64,000 nt of DNA from CAZSNT01 sp964607765 (GTDB lineage Bacteria > Verrucomicrobiota > Lentisphaeria > Oligosphaerales > JABHEG01). Location of the stretch: contig CAZSNT010000004.1 of NCBI GenBank assembly GCA_964607765.1, forward strand, positions 62,001 through 126,000, written 5' to 3'. Position numbers and translations under genes: made by a program. The notes beneath the pieces are model-generated. The model made no database searches, was not told where the DNA came from, and worked only from the letters and a program-made list of their open reading frames with translations. Numbering within the stretch: position 1 is the stretch's first letter; every line of letters begins with the position of its first letter. Below are positions 1 to 8,760 of the stretch, piece by piece.

Positions 1-5
1 AAATC

Positions 6-890
6 ATGAACTGGTTCTCGCGTGTACGCTTCTTCTCAGATGATCCTGACGCACCTAAAGAAGCGCTAAAAAACGCGCATGACTATGTGACCCATGTTCA
101 TTTCAAGCGACTGCTCCTTGCCATGAAGTACTCTGGCGTAGAGGTGGACGAGGTATCATTGGAAGCGGAGTGTTCAGAGACTCGCATACTCTCTCCTCTG
201 AAAGATGATCTCTTCAGTGCACTAGTTGACTCTGGCATTTCGGAGAATTACGCCAAGTGGGTGGTCGACACGGTGTCCAGAATGCCGTTTGTCTCAGCCT
301 CTGAGACATCGGGTAAGCTGGATCTGCATGAGGATCACTTTATTCCACTGAAGCTCGTGTTTTGCCGAAACCGCGCTGGTGAGGGAATGGAGTATCGTTA
401 CTCTACCAGCGCATTAGTGTCACTGATTGAAATGGAGTTTGCATTACCATCTCCGGGAAAAAGCGACCGCCGGAATTGCTTCTCACCCTCCGGCATGAGG
501 CCGTGTTGTACAGACGATAGATTGGACTTCATCGTGCAGCAACTCAAGACTGCACTCGATATCGCGGGGCTTAAGCCTGTGGAGGTGCGTTGCGATGAGG
601 AGACGGGTGACCTCGATGACAGCATATCCTTCCACTTCAGGTGCACAATCATTCTTGATCTTAACGAGAAGTTGACGCTCGGGAAATCCGGCAACACGAG
701 CGATGCTGCGCACAGGAGTCTTGAGGCACTAGGAATCGACTATGACGAGGTGGAAGGCGGCAAGGAACTGCCGATGGTGTATCATGTGTTTGGGCCGAAG
801 ACCCCGAGTGGATACGCGATATCTGTAGATGACTTCTGCTTCGGACGCGACGTGAAGAGACGATCTGTTACCAGAGGCGGAGGCGCTTGA
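6..890 (+). CDS. Hypothetical protein, first gene of accessory operon A
   Basis: I do not recognise this 294-aa protein. It is mixed alpha/beta, has no signal peptide or membrane segment, and carries scattered acidic patches. The ATG lies five bases into the window, so no ribosome-binding site can be checked and the true start could be further upstream. Its stop shares one base with the next start, so it is translationally coupled to the gene behind it and is probably the same functional unit as the receiver/AAA+ gene downstream. Base composition is visibly less GC-rich than the AAA+ gene, which hints at a different origin or relaxed constraint. Confidence 0.7.
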   Translation: MNWFSRVRFFSDDPDAPKEALKNAHDYVTHVHFKRLLLAMKYSGVEVDEVSLEAECSETRILSPLKDDLFSALVDSGISENYAKWVVDTVSRMPFVSASETSGKLDLHEDHFIPLKLVFCRNRAGEGMEYRYSTSALVSLIEMEFALPSPGKSDRRNCFSPSGMRPCCTDDRLDFIVQQLKTALDIAGLKPVEVRCDEETGDLDDSISFHFRCTIILDLNEKLTLGKSGNTSDAAHRSLEALGIDYDEVEGGKELPMVYHVFGPKTPSGYAISVDDFCFGRDVKRRSVTRGGGA

Positions 891-1798
891 TGAGACGAAT
901 TTGCGTTTGTGACATTTCTGATCGCGACTGGCGGGGTTTGAGCAGCAGAGCGAAGGAGAAGGTGCAGAGTCCAAAGGTCGGCGAAGTGCCGATTGTGTTT
1001 CTGAAGAGGAAGTCGCAGAATCCTGATGATTATCTTGGGAAGACCGTTGAGGCGGAACCAGGGGTGGATATTGAATTAGCGCAGAACCTTGGTTTTGGTC
1101 TTCGGAGAATCATTGAGCTCTACCGATCGGAATTACTATTGTTCATTCACCTATCAGATATTCCTGGTGGGGAACTGGATAGGGTGCTGCAGACAATCGG
1201 TTCTGCTGGTAGCGAAGCTGTCGTGTACAGTACTGCGCCGGCCCAGGTTGAGAACCAACGACGAAGAGCCGAGTCCCGCGGCGTGCTGGCAACCGACGGA
1301 GTGTGTCGAGCGCGCGTGGTTTGGTACGAGGGCAGTGTTCCTCATAGTCGCAATCCAGTGGATGAATTTGCCGCTGCAGTTTCATTGTGGATGGAAGGAT
1401 GCACAATTGACAGCGCCTTTGCTAAGGCGCGCGAAGCAACAGGAGTAGACTATAGGGACCGTCTCATCGCCTTCCGCCTTCTGCTCGACTGCTCTATCCT
1501 ACTGGTCACTCCCCAGCACGGGGCATTTCCCCAGGTCTCTGAAGAGGTCCGCCAGATCGCTGCGCGGTCGAGGGACGATTCTTTCTGGGCCTCTTACTGG
1601 AGTCCGGTCAAGGAGTTCTTGACAGCGTCGCTTACATCATCTCCAAACATGGTGGCCCTGGGGCTGCCTGAGAGTGAGAAGAACGCTCTCGCCGAGTGTT
1701 TGCGTTACGTTGCCGAGATGCTGTCTGGCGGCGACGGCAGACCCGATCCCGATGCGCAGTGCATCAAGAAGTACCTGGCCGAGAGGTTCTCTGCATGA
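890..1798 (+). CDS. Hypothetical protein, 302 aa
   Basis: Function is not recognised. I start it at the ATG at 890, which shares its A with the upstream TGA and has GGAGG about nine bases before it; a TTG directly in front gives one extra residue. The first half has a compact alpha/beta look: a hydrophobic strand near residue 85 (LLLFIHLSDIPGG), then a helix, then a strand (EAVVYSTAP). This resembles a nucleotide-binding or receiver-like fold but shows no diagnostic residues. The second half is helical. The stop overlaps the next start (ATGA), so it sits inside a tightly packed operon. Confidence 0.7.
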   Translation: MRRICVCDISDRDWRGLSSRAKEKVQSPKVGEVPIVFLKRKSQNPDDYLGKTVEAEPGVDIELAQNLGFGLRRIIELYRSELLLFIHLSDIPGGELDRVLQTIGSAGSEAVVYSTAPAQVENQRRRAESRGVLATDGVCRARVVWYEGSVPHSRNPVDEFAAAVSLWMEGCTIDSAFAKAREATGVDYRDRLIAFRLLLDCSILLVTPQHGAFPQVSEEVRQIAARSRDDSFWASYWSPVKEFLTASLTSSPNMVALGLPESEKNALAECLRYVAEMLSGGDGRPDPDAQCIKKYLAERFSA

Positions 1799-2265
1799 CG
1801 TGGGCTGATGACAGAGCTCGACTCAATCACGACGTCCTGTCGAACTACGTCGAGAACGAGTTGTTGTCGCTGCAGTCGCGGCCCGACGACGAACCGAGCC
1901 GGTTGAGGCAGTTTCTTCAGCGGGAAAGTGACTTTGGTTCGTTCCTGGATCGCTCCGTTGATGCGTTGTCCTACGCCCGTGTATTCGATCAATCCCAGTT
2001 CGACGTCTGGCCGTCACCCATGCGGAACGATATGGGTGTTGTTGCGCACGGACTGTTCGTCGCCTATTCCGGCATCCCGGCACGCGTCTCCGAACTGAAG
2101 AAAGTGCTCGCGGAGACTCTGTCAGCGGCGCGGCAATTTCTTGAAACTCCACCAGGCGAGAGGGCCAAGGACCAGGTGCTCAACCTGCGGACATTGGTAG
2201 CGCGGTTGCGCGACGGCATTTCCGCATTGCCCCGGAATCCGGGAGAGGATGTGCCGGATGTCTGA
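1795..2265 (+). CDS. Small helical hypothetical protein, 156 aa
   Basis: The start is the ATG of an ATGA overlap with the preceding gene; the longer in-frame ORF beginning at 1696 would overlap that gene by about 100 bases and is unlikely. The protein is predominantly helical and charged, with no membrane segment and a heptad-like stretch at about residues 98-145 (VSELKKVLAETLSAARQFLE). It has no recognised family. Its place directly before the receiver/AAA+ gene, with an 8-base overlap, suggests a partner or regulator of that ATPase. This is inference from position only. Confidence 0.7.
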   Translation: MTWADDRARLNHDVLSNYVENELLSLQSRPDDEPSRLRQFLQRESDFGSFLDRSVDALSYARVFDQSQFDVWPSPMRNDMGVVAHGLFVAYSGIPARVSELKKVLAETLSAARQFLETPPGERAKDQVLNLRTLVARLRDGISALPRNPGEDVPDV

Positions 2266-4084
2266 GATCGGAGCCATTGTGACAAACAAGATACTCATCG
2301 TGGACGACCAATTTGGACGTTGCGGGCTGGGCAAGGCGTTCCAGTCTGCCGTGTCGGTCGATATCATGGCGGCGTATCGAGCGGATCGTCAGAATCTGTG
2401 CCGGAACTACGCTATCCGCGATCTGTCGGGTGAGTCGGAGCCGATCCCAGCGGAAGATGCGCTTTGCGAAGGCGTTTTCTGCCCGGCCCAACGCTGGGAC
2501 GCCGCGAACGAGCGCATCGAGAACGATCTTGACCTAGCGGTCTTCGCCGTCGCCTCCGGCTGGCCATTCACCGGCGGTTCGCGATGGGCGCTGGTGCTTC
2601 TCGACCTGGCGTTTGTCCAAGGGCCGTTGGATGTGTTTGGCGACCCCCAGGAGCGTACGTTCTTCGGCAGGGATACGATTCTGCCGGAACTGAAACGACG
2701 GTTCGGCGACGATCTGCCCATCGTGGTCTTGTCCAGCACCCCGAAGTCGGAGCAGAACGAGACCGTGCGACGGGCTGGTGCCCTCGATTTCATCCAGCGC
2801 ATCCCGAACAGCGCGGCGGAAGAAGGGGCGTCGCGCTCCGCCCTGGCGGACATGCTGCATCTTCACGGGCTGATGCCGGATACCGAGGGCTCGGTGGTCG
2901 GCCGGTCGTTGGCTACCCTCAAGATGCTTCGCGAGGCACGGCGCGCGGCGCGCAACGCCCACACCATCCTGTTGAATGGCGAGATCGGCACGGGAAAGAA
3001 CCTGTTGGCCCGCTACATTCATCAGAACTCCGCCCGTCGGGACAAGCCGTTCGAGGTCTTCAACGCCGCGAATCGCTCGGCCGAACTGCAAGCCGACGAG
3101 TTATTTGGGCACTGGAAGGGGGCCTTCACAGGCGCGGTTGCCGATGCGCCGGGGATCTGGGAGCGCTGTAATGGCGGGACGGTCCTGATAGACGAAGTGG
3201 CCGATATAGACAAATCCGTACAACAAAAGCTCATGGACCCCATCGAGGCTCGACAGGTAGCCCGTATGGGCACGGGGCCGTCGGCAGGCAAGAGGATCTC
3301 CGTGGATGTTCTCACCGTCCTTGCTACAAACCAGGACCTGTCGGACTTGTCACGGGATGGTTTTATCAAGAGGGATTTCCTGAGCCGGATCCATGCCACG
3401 GCAATTGAGCTTCCTCCGCTGCGGGACAGACAGGACGATATCCCGGAATTGGTTTCGAAGTTGATTGCCGCGCTGCGCGCGCCGATCACCCTATTGCCGG
3501 AAGCGCTGCAGGCGCTCTGCGATGCCGACTGGCGGGACGACAACATACGGGGTTTGCGAAAGACGCTCGAACAGCTCTCCGTCAGCCATCCGGGTCAGGT
3601 GGTTACGGCAGGCGACATTCAGCGGCTATCGGCCGCCCCGCCTCCGCCCACCATGCAGGATGCGCCCGCCGAACCCGAGGGCCAAGCGCAGACGGTTGAG
3701 AGGCTTCTGGCCGCTCTGATCCGGATGCCGGACCAGTGTTCGCGCGACGAGTGCCGCAAACTGCTCGACGAACTGAAGGGCGCTTTCCCGGCGCTGCTGG
3801 CCCACACCCTCGCCTGGTCGCTCCAGCTGTGCGGGGATGTCACCAATTGCGCGCGATTCCTGACAGGGAACCCCGACATGGACACCAGCGCAGCGAAGCA
3901 GTTCATCAGGAAGATACTCAAGCTCGATGTCAAGCAACAGGCCGTTCTTGCCGAGTTCTCGAAGCTCCCCGAAGCAAGCATGGGAACCGTGAGGCAACTC
4001 GTTACAGAATTGACTGCGGACAATAGAGGAACCGGCCCTGCGCCTCGCAGGCCATCGTCTAGCAGTAAGAGAGGGAGAGCCTGA
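2258..4084 (+). CDS. Receiver-like domain plus sigma54-activator-type AAA+ ATPase
   Basis: This 608-aa protein looks like a bacterial enhancer-binding protein. Residues 1-200 resemble a response-regulator receiver domain (ILIVDDQ near the start, later LLDLAF and PIVVLSS). The AAA+ domain follows: Walker A GEIGTGKN at 241-248, with Asn where Thr/Ser normally binds magnesium; an intact GAFTGA at 288-293, the loop that contacts sigma54 in this family; and Walker B TVLIDEVADI near 310. The C-terminus is helical and ends in a basic Ser/Arg tail; I see no Fis-type helix-turn-helix. The start at 2258 fits GGAGAGG nine bases upstream; an ATG at 2249 abuts that site and is less likely. The Walker A change leaves ATPase activity uncertain. 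Confidence 0.85.
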   Translation: MSEIGAIVTNKILIVDDQFGRCGLGKAFQSAVSVDIMAAYRADRQNLCRNYAIRDLSGESEPIPAEDALCEGVFCPAQRWDAANERIENDLDLAVFAVASGWPFTGGSRWALVLLDLAFVQGPLDVFGDPQERTFFGRDTILPELKRRFGDDLPIVVLSSTPKSEQNETVRRAGALDFIQRIPNSAAEEGASRSALADMLHLHGLMPDTEGSVVGRSLATLKMLREARRAARNAHTILLNGEIGTGKNLLARYIHQNSARRDKPFEVFNAANRSAELQADELFGHWKGAFTGAVADAPGIWERCNGGTVLIDEVADIDKSVQQKLMDPIEARQVARMGTGPSAGKRISVDVLTVLATNQDLSDLSRDGFIKRDFLSRIHATAIELPPLRDRQDDIPELVSKLIAALRAPITLLPEALQALCDADWRDDNIRGLRKTLEQLSVSHPGQVVTAGDIQRLSAAPPPPTMQDAPAEPEGQAQTVERLLAALIRMPDQCSRDECRKLLDELKGAFPALLAHTLAWSLQLCGDVTNCARFLTGNPDMDTSAAKQFIRKILKLDVKQQAVLAEFSKLPEASMGTVRQLVTELTADNRGTGPAPRRPSSSSKRGRA

Positions 4085-4142
4085 CGTATGGAACCGGGAA
4101 GGACCACCCCTGTCTCCGTGATTCATTGAGGAGAACGGCGAA

Positions 4143-4745
4143 GTGAGCGAATCCGTGGTCAAGAGAGATGTGGAACAAGCACCACGCCCGGTCGCAGGCA
4201 TCATCGTGGGCAGCACTTGGCGTGACAGAGACAAGCATGGTCTTCCCGTCCTCGGCGCTCTATACCAATCCGTCCGATGTCTACGAATGGCGCCAGAGAC
4301 AGACACTCTCGGGGACAGCTTGGACAGTTCACGAGAGAGGCAAAAGGAGCCGTTCCTTCTGCTGGTTGATCCTGAGAAGGCGGTGGAATATGGGGAAGAG
4401 GGAGGCAAGTGGTGTACGAAGAGACAGGACTCTTCGGCGACGTTGGCACAAGACGTCTTCCGGAGACGCAGGGAGGCGATCGGGGACGGACGACTACTGC
4501 TGGTTCACCTTGGCCATCGAAACGAGTTCATGCATAGCGGCTTGCTGCCTTGGCTGACGTTGTTTGGAGGGGAGACGCCCGAGATCACTCCCGTGCCTCT
4601 CCACGACATGCTGCTGGAGCTGCTGACGGGAAAGAGTCGGGTGGTTGTCATGACATCCGGCAATTACGAGGAAGCGAGCCTAGATCGCGTTCTCCAGGGA
4701 GTGTGGAGTGGACTCATGAGCAAGCTTGATCACAGGACCCGTTGA
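4143..4745 (+). CDS. Hypothetical protein, 200 aa
   Basis: It starts with GTG, preceded by GAGGAG about ten bases upstream. No family is recognised. An alpha/beta pattern is visible (VAGIIVGSTW, FLLLVDPEKAVEY, GRLLLVHLGH, RVVVMTSGNY), which could be a Rossmann- or flavodoxin-like core, and the last strand followed by a Ser-Gly-Asn turn could bind a phosphate. There is no signal peptide. It sits between the receiver/AAA+ gene and the large receiver/ferredoxin fusion on the same strand, with short gaps, so co-transcription is likely. Confidence 0.65.
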   Translation: MSESVVKRDVEQAPRPVAGIIVGSTWRDRDKHGLPVLGALYQSVRCLRMAPETDTLGDSLDSSRERQKEPFLLLVDPEKAVEYGEEGGKWCTKRQDSSATLAQDVFRRRREAIGDGRLLLVHLGHRNEFMHSGLLPWLTLFGGETPEITPVPLHDMLLELLTGKSRVVVMTSGNYEEASLDRVLQGVWSGLMSKLDHRTR

Positions 4746-4779
4746 CTATGGGCGCGTCCTTACCGAATAGAGGGGATGC

Positions 4780-7700
4780 ATGAGACTGCCGAGAATACTC
4801 AGGATACTCGTGATCGACGACAAAGTGGCCGCCGATCCTGAGATTCGGGAAGGCGTGCGCAACGTCCTGACGTGCCTGGCTTACCGAGCGAAGAAGGGCA
4901 GCGAACTGGAACACGTGGACGTGGTCTTCGCCGGCACACCGGAGGAAGGAGTCCAGAAGTGGCAGGAGGAGGTCTTTGACCTGGCCCTGTTCGACTCCAA
5001 GTTTGAGTCCGACCCGAAACGGGAGAGAGAGCGGAAGGTCCAGAGGGATACGGGGTTAACGGGGCTACCAGACTTCTACGCACGCTACGCCGGACTGCTC
5101 GCTTTCCAGGCGATCCGATCCCTCATGCGGGAAGACGAAAGGTATCATTACCGATCAACGGTTACGCAGCCCCCACTTCTCTGCATGTGGAGCTCTCTGG
5201 ATCGGGCAAATATCGAGAAGATCCTGGGAAGCGCACAGCAGATTGGGGGGAAGGCCAAATCGGAAGCGGATGACGATGGGCTTGAAGACAGCCCTCTGCC
5301 CGATGGGCGGTATCTGGCAAAAGTGCCTAGACCTGAGGCATCCACGAACTCCGACCAACCGAGGGACTCAGGCGAGGTCTTCGAGCAGTTGCGGGGAGTT
5401 GTCGATCAGGCTGTTCAGGCTGCGATGGAGCCGCAATCGCCAGAACAGTTGGCGGAGCGTTTCGTCAACCTCTACAAGGCGCGGGGGAGCCTTCCTGCCG
5501 AGGTGCAGAGCTGGATCCCTTTCCTAGATGGTTATCTTGTCCGAAGTGATCCCGAACTTCCCTGGTTAGATGAGATTCTGCCCCCTGACAGCCGCGCCGG
5601 ATCGACCGCAGACGGGGGACAAACGTCCCCCGATGGGGAGGCTATACAGGCACCCCCGCCTCAGGCGAATGCGGGTCAGCCTCACATCTACTTCACGATT
5701 CGGAAACCCAAGGCGTCACACGGGGCTCTGCAAGAAGACGGTGACATCGACTTGGGAACGGCCGTGAGGGTAGTCCATCTTGGCCCTTCTTCCCGGGATG
5801 TAGGCCAGCCGTTGGCGGCAATCGTGGCTCACCTCTTCCCTCCAGAGCCGCGGAACGCAGATGACACACCAGGGAAGCAAGCTGACGACGAGCCGGAGCA
5901 ACTCTCTACGGTCCGGCAGCTGGATTTGCTCCATCGCCGTCCAGCCAAAGTGAGGGAGACCGGCCAGTCGTCCGGGGAGAGTCTCACACCCTCGGACGGG
6001 CAAGAGGGAGGCAACGAGGAAGGCGGGAGGGGCGTCGCTATCGAGGCCCCGATGGTTGGGGGGGACGGCGGCGACACGACGGAAGCTGCCGGCACCGCCG
6101 TGGAGGGGGCCGGGAAGAAGAGGTCCGCACTGACCGGCGTGATCGAGGCAGCGGCCACGCCGCTGACCGGGGTCAGCACGGTGGGGCTGTCGGACGCACG
6201 CGCCGTGCTGCGCGAAAAGTGCAAGGCGATGCTCCACAGGCCGTTCGACCGGGCGGTGCTGAAGACGACGTACCTGGACAAGCCGGCAGCGAAGGCAGAT
6301 AAGGGGTTCCTCATGCCGGAGTGGCAGGGCATCCGGTGGCCGGCGTTGCAGGCCCAGAGCCACCACCGCACCCGCTGCCTGCGTTCCGCGGGCCATCCGC
6401 GCACGCTGTGGAACACCGGCGTCACCGCCCTGGAGATGTTCACCCCCGAAATGCTCAACGGGTTCCTGAGAGAGTGCGCGGATGACGCGGATCGAAGCGT
6501 CTTTGGGGACAACCTCGAACGGCTGGTGGTCTCCCTTGGCAGTAAGTACCCACAAGCCGACGGTGTGAACGCCTGCTACCGGCGGGAAGGTTGCGACCTG
6601 CGTCGGCACGAGTGCGCCTTTCGACACGACCTGGAGCACTTGGTCTGGGAGCCGCTCTTCAAGACGGTGTTCGATGGCCTCGTCGGGAGGTTCCCCAACG
6701 TTGAGATCAACGTGCGCCACTACCTGCGCGAGAACGTGGAGTTCCACATCGGCGGGGACGAGTACATGAGCCCCAACTTCCCGGGTGGCAAGTTCACCGA
6801 GAACTACGAGGCGGCTCTCACCGAATTCAGCTGGTGGCTCGAGACGCTCCACAAGGTGGCCGTCCACCACGACCACAAGAAACGACTGATCCTCAAGTTC
6901 CCGTTCCGCAGCGATGTCTTTGCGTTCCTCGATGTTGTACTCGATTTCTGCCGCCGACACCCGCCCTCCCCAGAGGGGCACGGCATCCAGGGGATCTGTC
7001 TCATCAATGCCTTCAAGAGCGCCGTCTGCGAGGCAGCTGGCGCGCCGGAGTTCTCCCCTGCGTGGTACAGCCTGCCGGGCTCATGGCGCGATGCTGCGGG
7101 ACGAGAGTCGAAGTACCAGATGTCTGGGGAGATGCTCAACGCAAGCCGCAACATGCTGATCTACAAGCTGCTGGAATTCCGCAGTGGAGACGGGAATCTG
7201 AAGCCCTTGGAGCTGCATTTTGGCGGCGGGGTCGTGAGTCTCAGCGATCTGGCGTTCTGTCAAACGCCAAGTGGTTTTCCGCGGAAGCATCAGAGCCCGG
7301 CCGTCCAGATCGGGACCTGGGCGCTCCTGGACCTCAAGCTCGGAGAGCAGTTCCCGGCCGCATGCCAGAGCGCGGGGCCGGTTTCCCTTAGGAAAGCCCG
7401 CGCCAAGGGCCGATGCAGGGGAGAGAAATGCGGCTCGACCTGTGCTCAATATGTCTGCCAGAATAGGGCCATATCCGTGAAGGGTGGCAGTCTCTGGGTA
7501 GACACGGCGAAGTGCACTGGGTGCTTTGCCTGTATGAAGCGGTGCTCAGCGAACTTTGAGATGGATGGCTCTCCAGCTGCATCGGACACAGGGTCCCCAC
7601 GCGGCATGTCGAGTGCCAAGGCGGTCAAGGAAATTGTGCCGCGGATTTGCTCTCTCCTGCATGAGCGGTGCATCGGGTGCGGCAAGTGCAGCCGCTCATT

Positions 7701-8760
7701 CTACTGCGACACGTTCCTGGACCGGCGGGGCGGCGACCTGCACCCGCTGATGGACCCCCGCAACTGCACTGGGTGCGGGCTCTGCGCCCAGATCTGCCCC
7801 ACAGGCGCTCTGCAACTGTTCAGTCCCGAACATGTGGCAGCTCTGATTTCTGGTCCCGGCGAGCGAAGCGACCTGCTCAATGCGCTCCAGGTGCCACACT
7901 TGACGTATGCCCCCGTTGCGGACCTGGCTCTCTTCGGCTGGCCAAGGGAATGTAGCCTGTACAAGCAGGCGCTGGGATTCCTGAGTAACGACGAAGCTCC
8001 ATCGAATGGTGACTTGTGCGAGTGGGCAGCGGCGCTGTGGCGCTACCGGCTGACGCATGACCGTTTACCGAGGAACTCCAGTTTTCCCGCGGACAGTCGA
8101 TGGAAGAACTGGATCGAGACTGATGCGTCCGACGAGGTGACCGACGGACATATAGAGAAGGTCGTCGCGAAAGCCACGGCACTGCTTGAGGCGTTGGAAC
8201 TCGCGCTGAATGGTGAGGGCAGATTACGTATAGAGGAAACCGTCTTGCTCCGTGCCTTTGTCTGGAGCCAGTTGATCTGGAGCGACCCAGGTCAGGTGCT
8301 GTGGGAGAGCCCCATCGTTGTCGCGCGGACGACCGCGCGCCTGCCTGAGGGTTGGAGCGGACATATGTTCCCATCGAGCGGTCAAGTAGAGGCCACATTG
8401 TGGGGACTTCTCAGCATAGGATTCAGCGTGACGACCCATTGGCTTGTGCTGCGTGAGGGCAAAGTGGAAGAAGCACTGCAGAGCACCTCAGTGGACGAGC
8501 TCCAACTGGCATTGAATGAGGAGCAGCTCAAGTCCTATGCCCAAGCTGGACTGGGGCAAGGGCGGTTGCTCGGGCTAGACCTGCGGGCGTGCCGCGGAAT
8601 GCTCAAGAAGAGGGACGGCGGCGTCCTGAACGAGGACGAGGTCATGACGGTTTCGGGGTTGCCTTGGCATGCCATGCGCAAGAGCAACATCGAGTCTCTC
8701 CAGAAGATCGAGTGTGAACGGGACAAGCGCTTAGCGGCGACAAAGGGGATCGGCGAATGA
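4780..8760 (+). CDS. Receiver-like / DHOD-like TIM barrel / multi-ferredoxin fusion, 1326 aa
   Basis: Residues 1-90 resemble a receiver domain (ILVIDDKVAADPEI, later DLALFDSKFES). About 230-460 is a low-complexity Pro/Gly/Glu linker. Residues ~500-870 resemble the dihydroorotate dehydrogenase / PreA flavin barrel: ILKFPFRSD, GICLINAF, then ELHFGGGVVSLSDL and AVQIGTWALL at the usual phosphate-binding end. Residues ~880-1010 hold iron-sulfur motifs: CTGCFACMKRC, CIGCGKCSRSFYC and CTGCGLCAQICP, plus extra Cys before them. A DHOD barrel with 4Fe-4S clusters is the dihydropyrimidine dehydrogenase layout; joining it to a signalling domain is unusual. The last 300 residues are unassigned. The next gene starts at ATGA within its stop. 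Substrate unknown; a flavin/iron-sulfur oxidoreductase is the best inference. Confidence 0.8.
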   Translation: MRLPRILRILVIDDKVAADPEIREGVRNVLTCLAYRAKKGSELEHVDVVFAGTPEEGVQKWQEEVFDLALFDSKFESDPKRERERKVQRDTGLTGLPDFYARYAGLLAFQAIRSLMREDERYHYRSTVTQPPLLCMWSSLDRANIEKILGSAQQIGGKAKSEADDDGLEDSPLPDGRYLAKVPRPEASTNSDQPRDSGEVFEQLRGVVDQAVQAAMEPQSPEQLAERFVNLYKARGSLPAEVQSWIPFLDGYLVRSDPELPWLDEILPPDSRAGSTADGGQTSPDGEAIQAPPPQANAGQPHIYFTIRKPKASHGALQEDGDIDLGTAVRVVHLGPSSRDVGQPLAAIVAHLFPPEPRNADDTPGKQADDEPEQLSTVRQLDLLHRRPAKVRETGQSSGESLTPSDGQEGGNEEGGRGVAIEAPMVGGDGGDTTEAAGTAVEGAGKKRSALTGVIEAAATPLTGVSTVGLSDARAVLREKCKAMLHRPFDRAVLKTTYLDKPAAKADKGFLMPEWQGIRWPALQAQSHHRTRCLRSAGHPRTLWNTGVTALEMFTPEMLNGFLRECADDADRSVFGDNLERLVVSLGSKYPQADGVNACYRREGCDLRRHECAFRHDLEHLVWEPLFKTVFDGLVGRFPNVEINVRHYLRENVEFHIGGDEYMSPNFPGGKFTENYEAALTEFSWWLETLHKVAVHHDHKKRLILKFPFRSDVFAFLDVVLDFCRRHPPSPEGHGIQGICLINAFKSAVCEAAGAPEFSPAWYSLPGSWRDAAGRESKYQMSGEMLNASRNMLIYKLLEFRSGDGNLKPLELHFGGGVVSLSDLAFCQTPSGFPRKHQSPAVQIGTWALLDLKLGEQFPAACQSAGPVSLRKARAKGRCRGEKCGSTCAQYVCQNRAISVKGGSLWVDTAKCTGCFACMKRCSANFEMDGSPAASDTGSPRGMSSAKAVKEIVPRICSLLHERCIGCGKCSRSFYCDTFLDRRGGDLHPLMDPRNCTGCGLCAQICPTGALQLFSPEHVAALISGPGERSDLLNALQVPHLTYAPVADLALFGWPRECSLYKQALGFLSNDEAPSNGDLCEWAAALWRYRLTHDRLPRNSSFPADSRWKNWIETDASDEVTDGHIEKVVAKATALLEALELALNGEGRLRIEETVLLRAFVWSQLIWSDPGQVLWESPIVVARTTARLPEGWSGHMFPSSGQVEATLWGLLSIGFSVTTHWLVLREGKVEEALQSTSVDELQLALNEEQLKSYAQAGLGQGRLLGLDLRACRGMLKKRDGGVLNEDEVMTVSGLPWHAMRKSNIESLQKIECERDKRLAATKGIGE

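Noticed and set aside
887..889. TTG as start of the second gene
   Set aside because: The adjacent ATG at 890 has better spacing to GGAGG and is the stronger codon.
5716..6981. 421-aa minus-strand ORF inside the flavin/ferredoxin fusion
   Set aside because: Shadow frame; the plus strand shows conserved catalytic motifs across the same bases.
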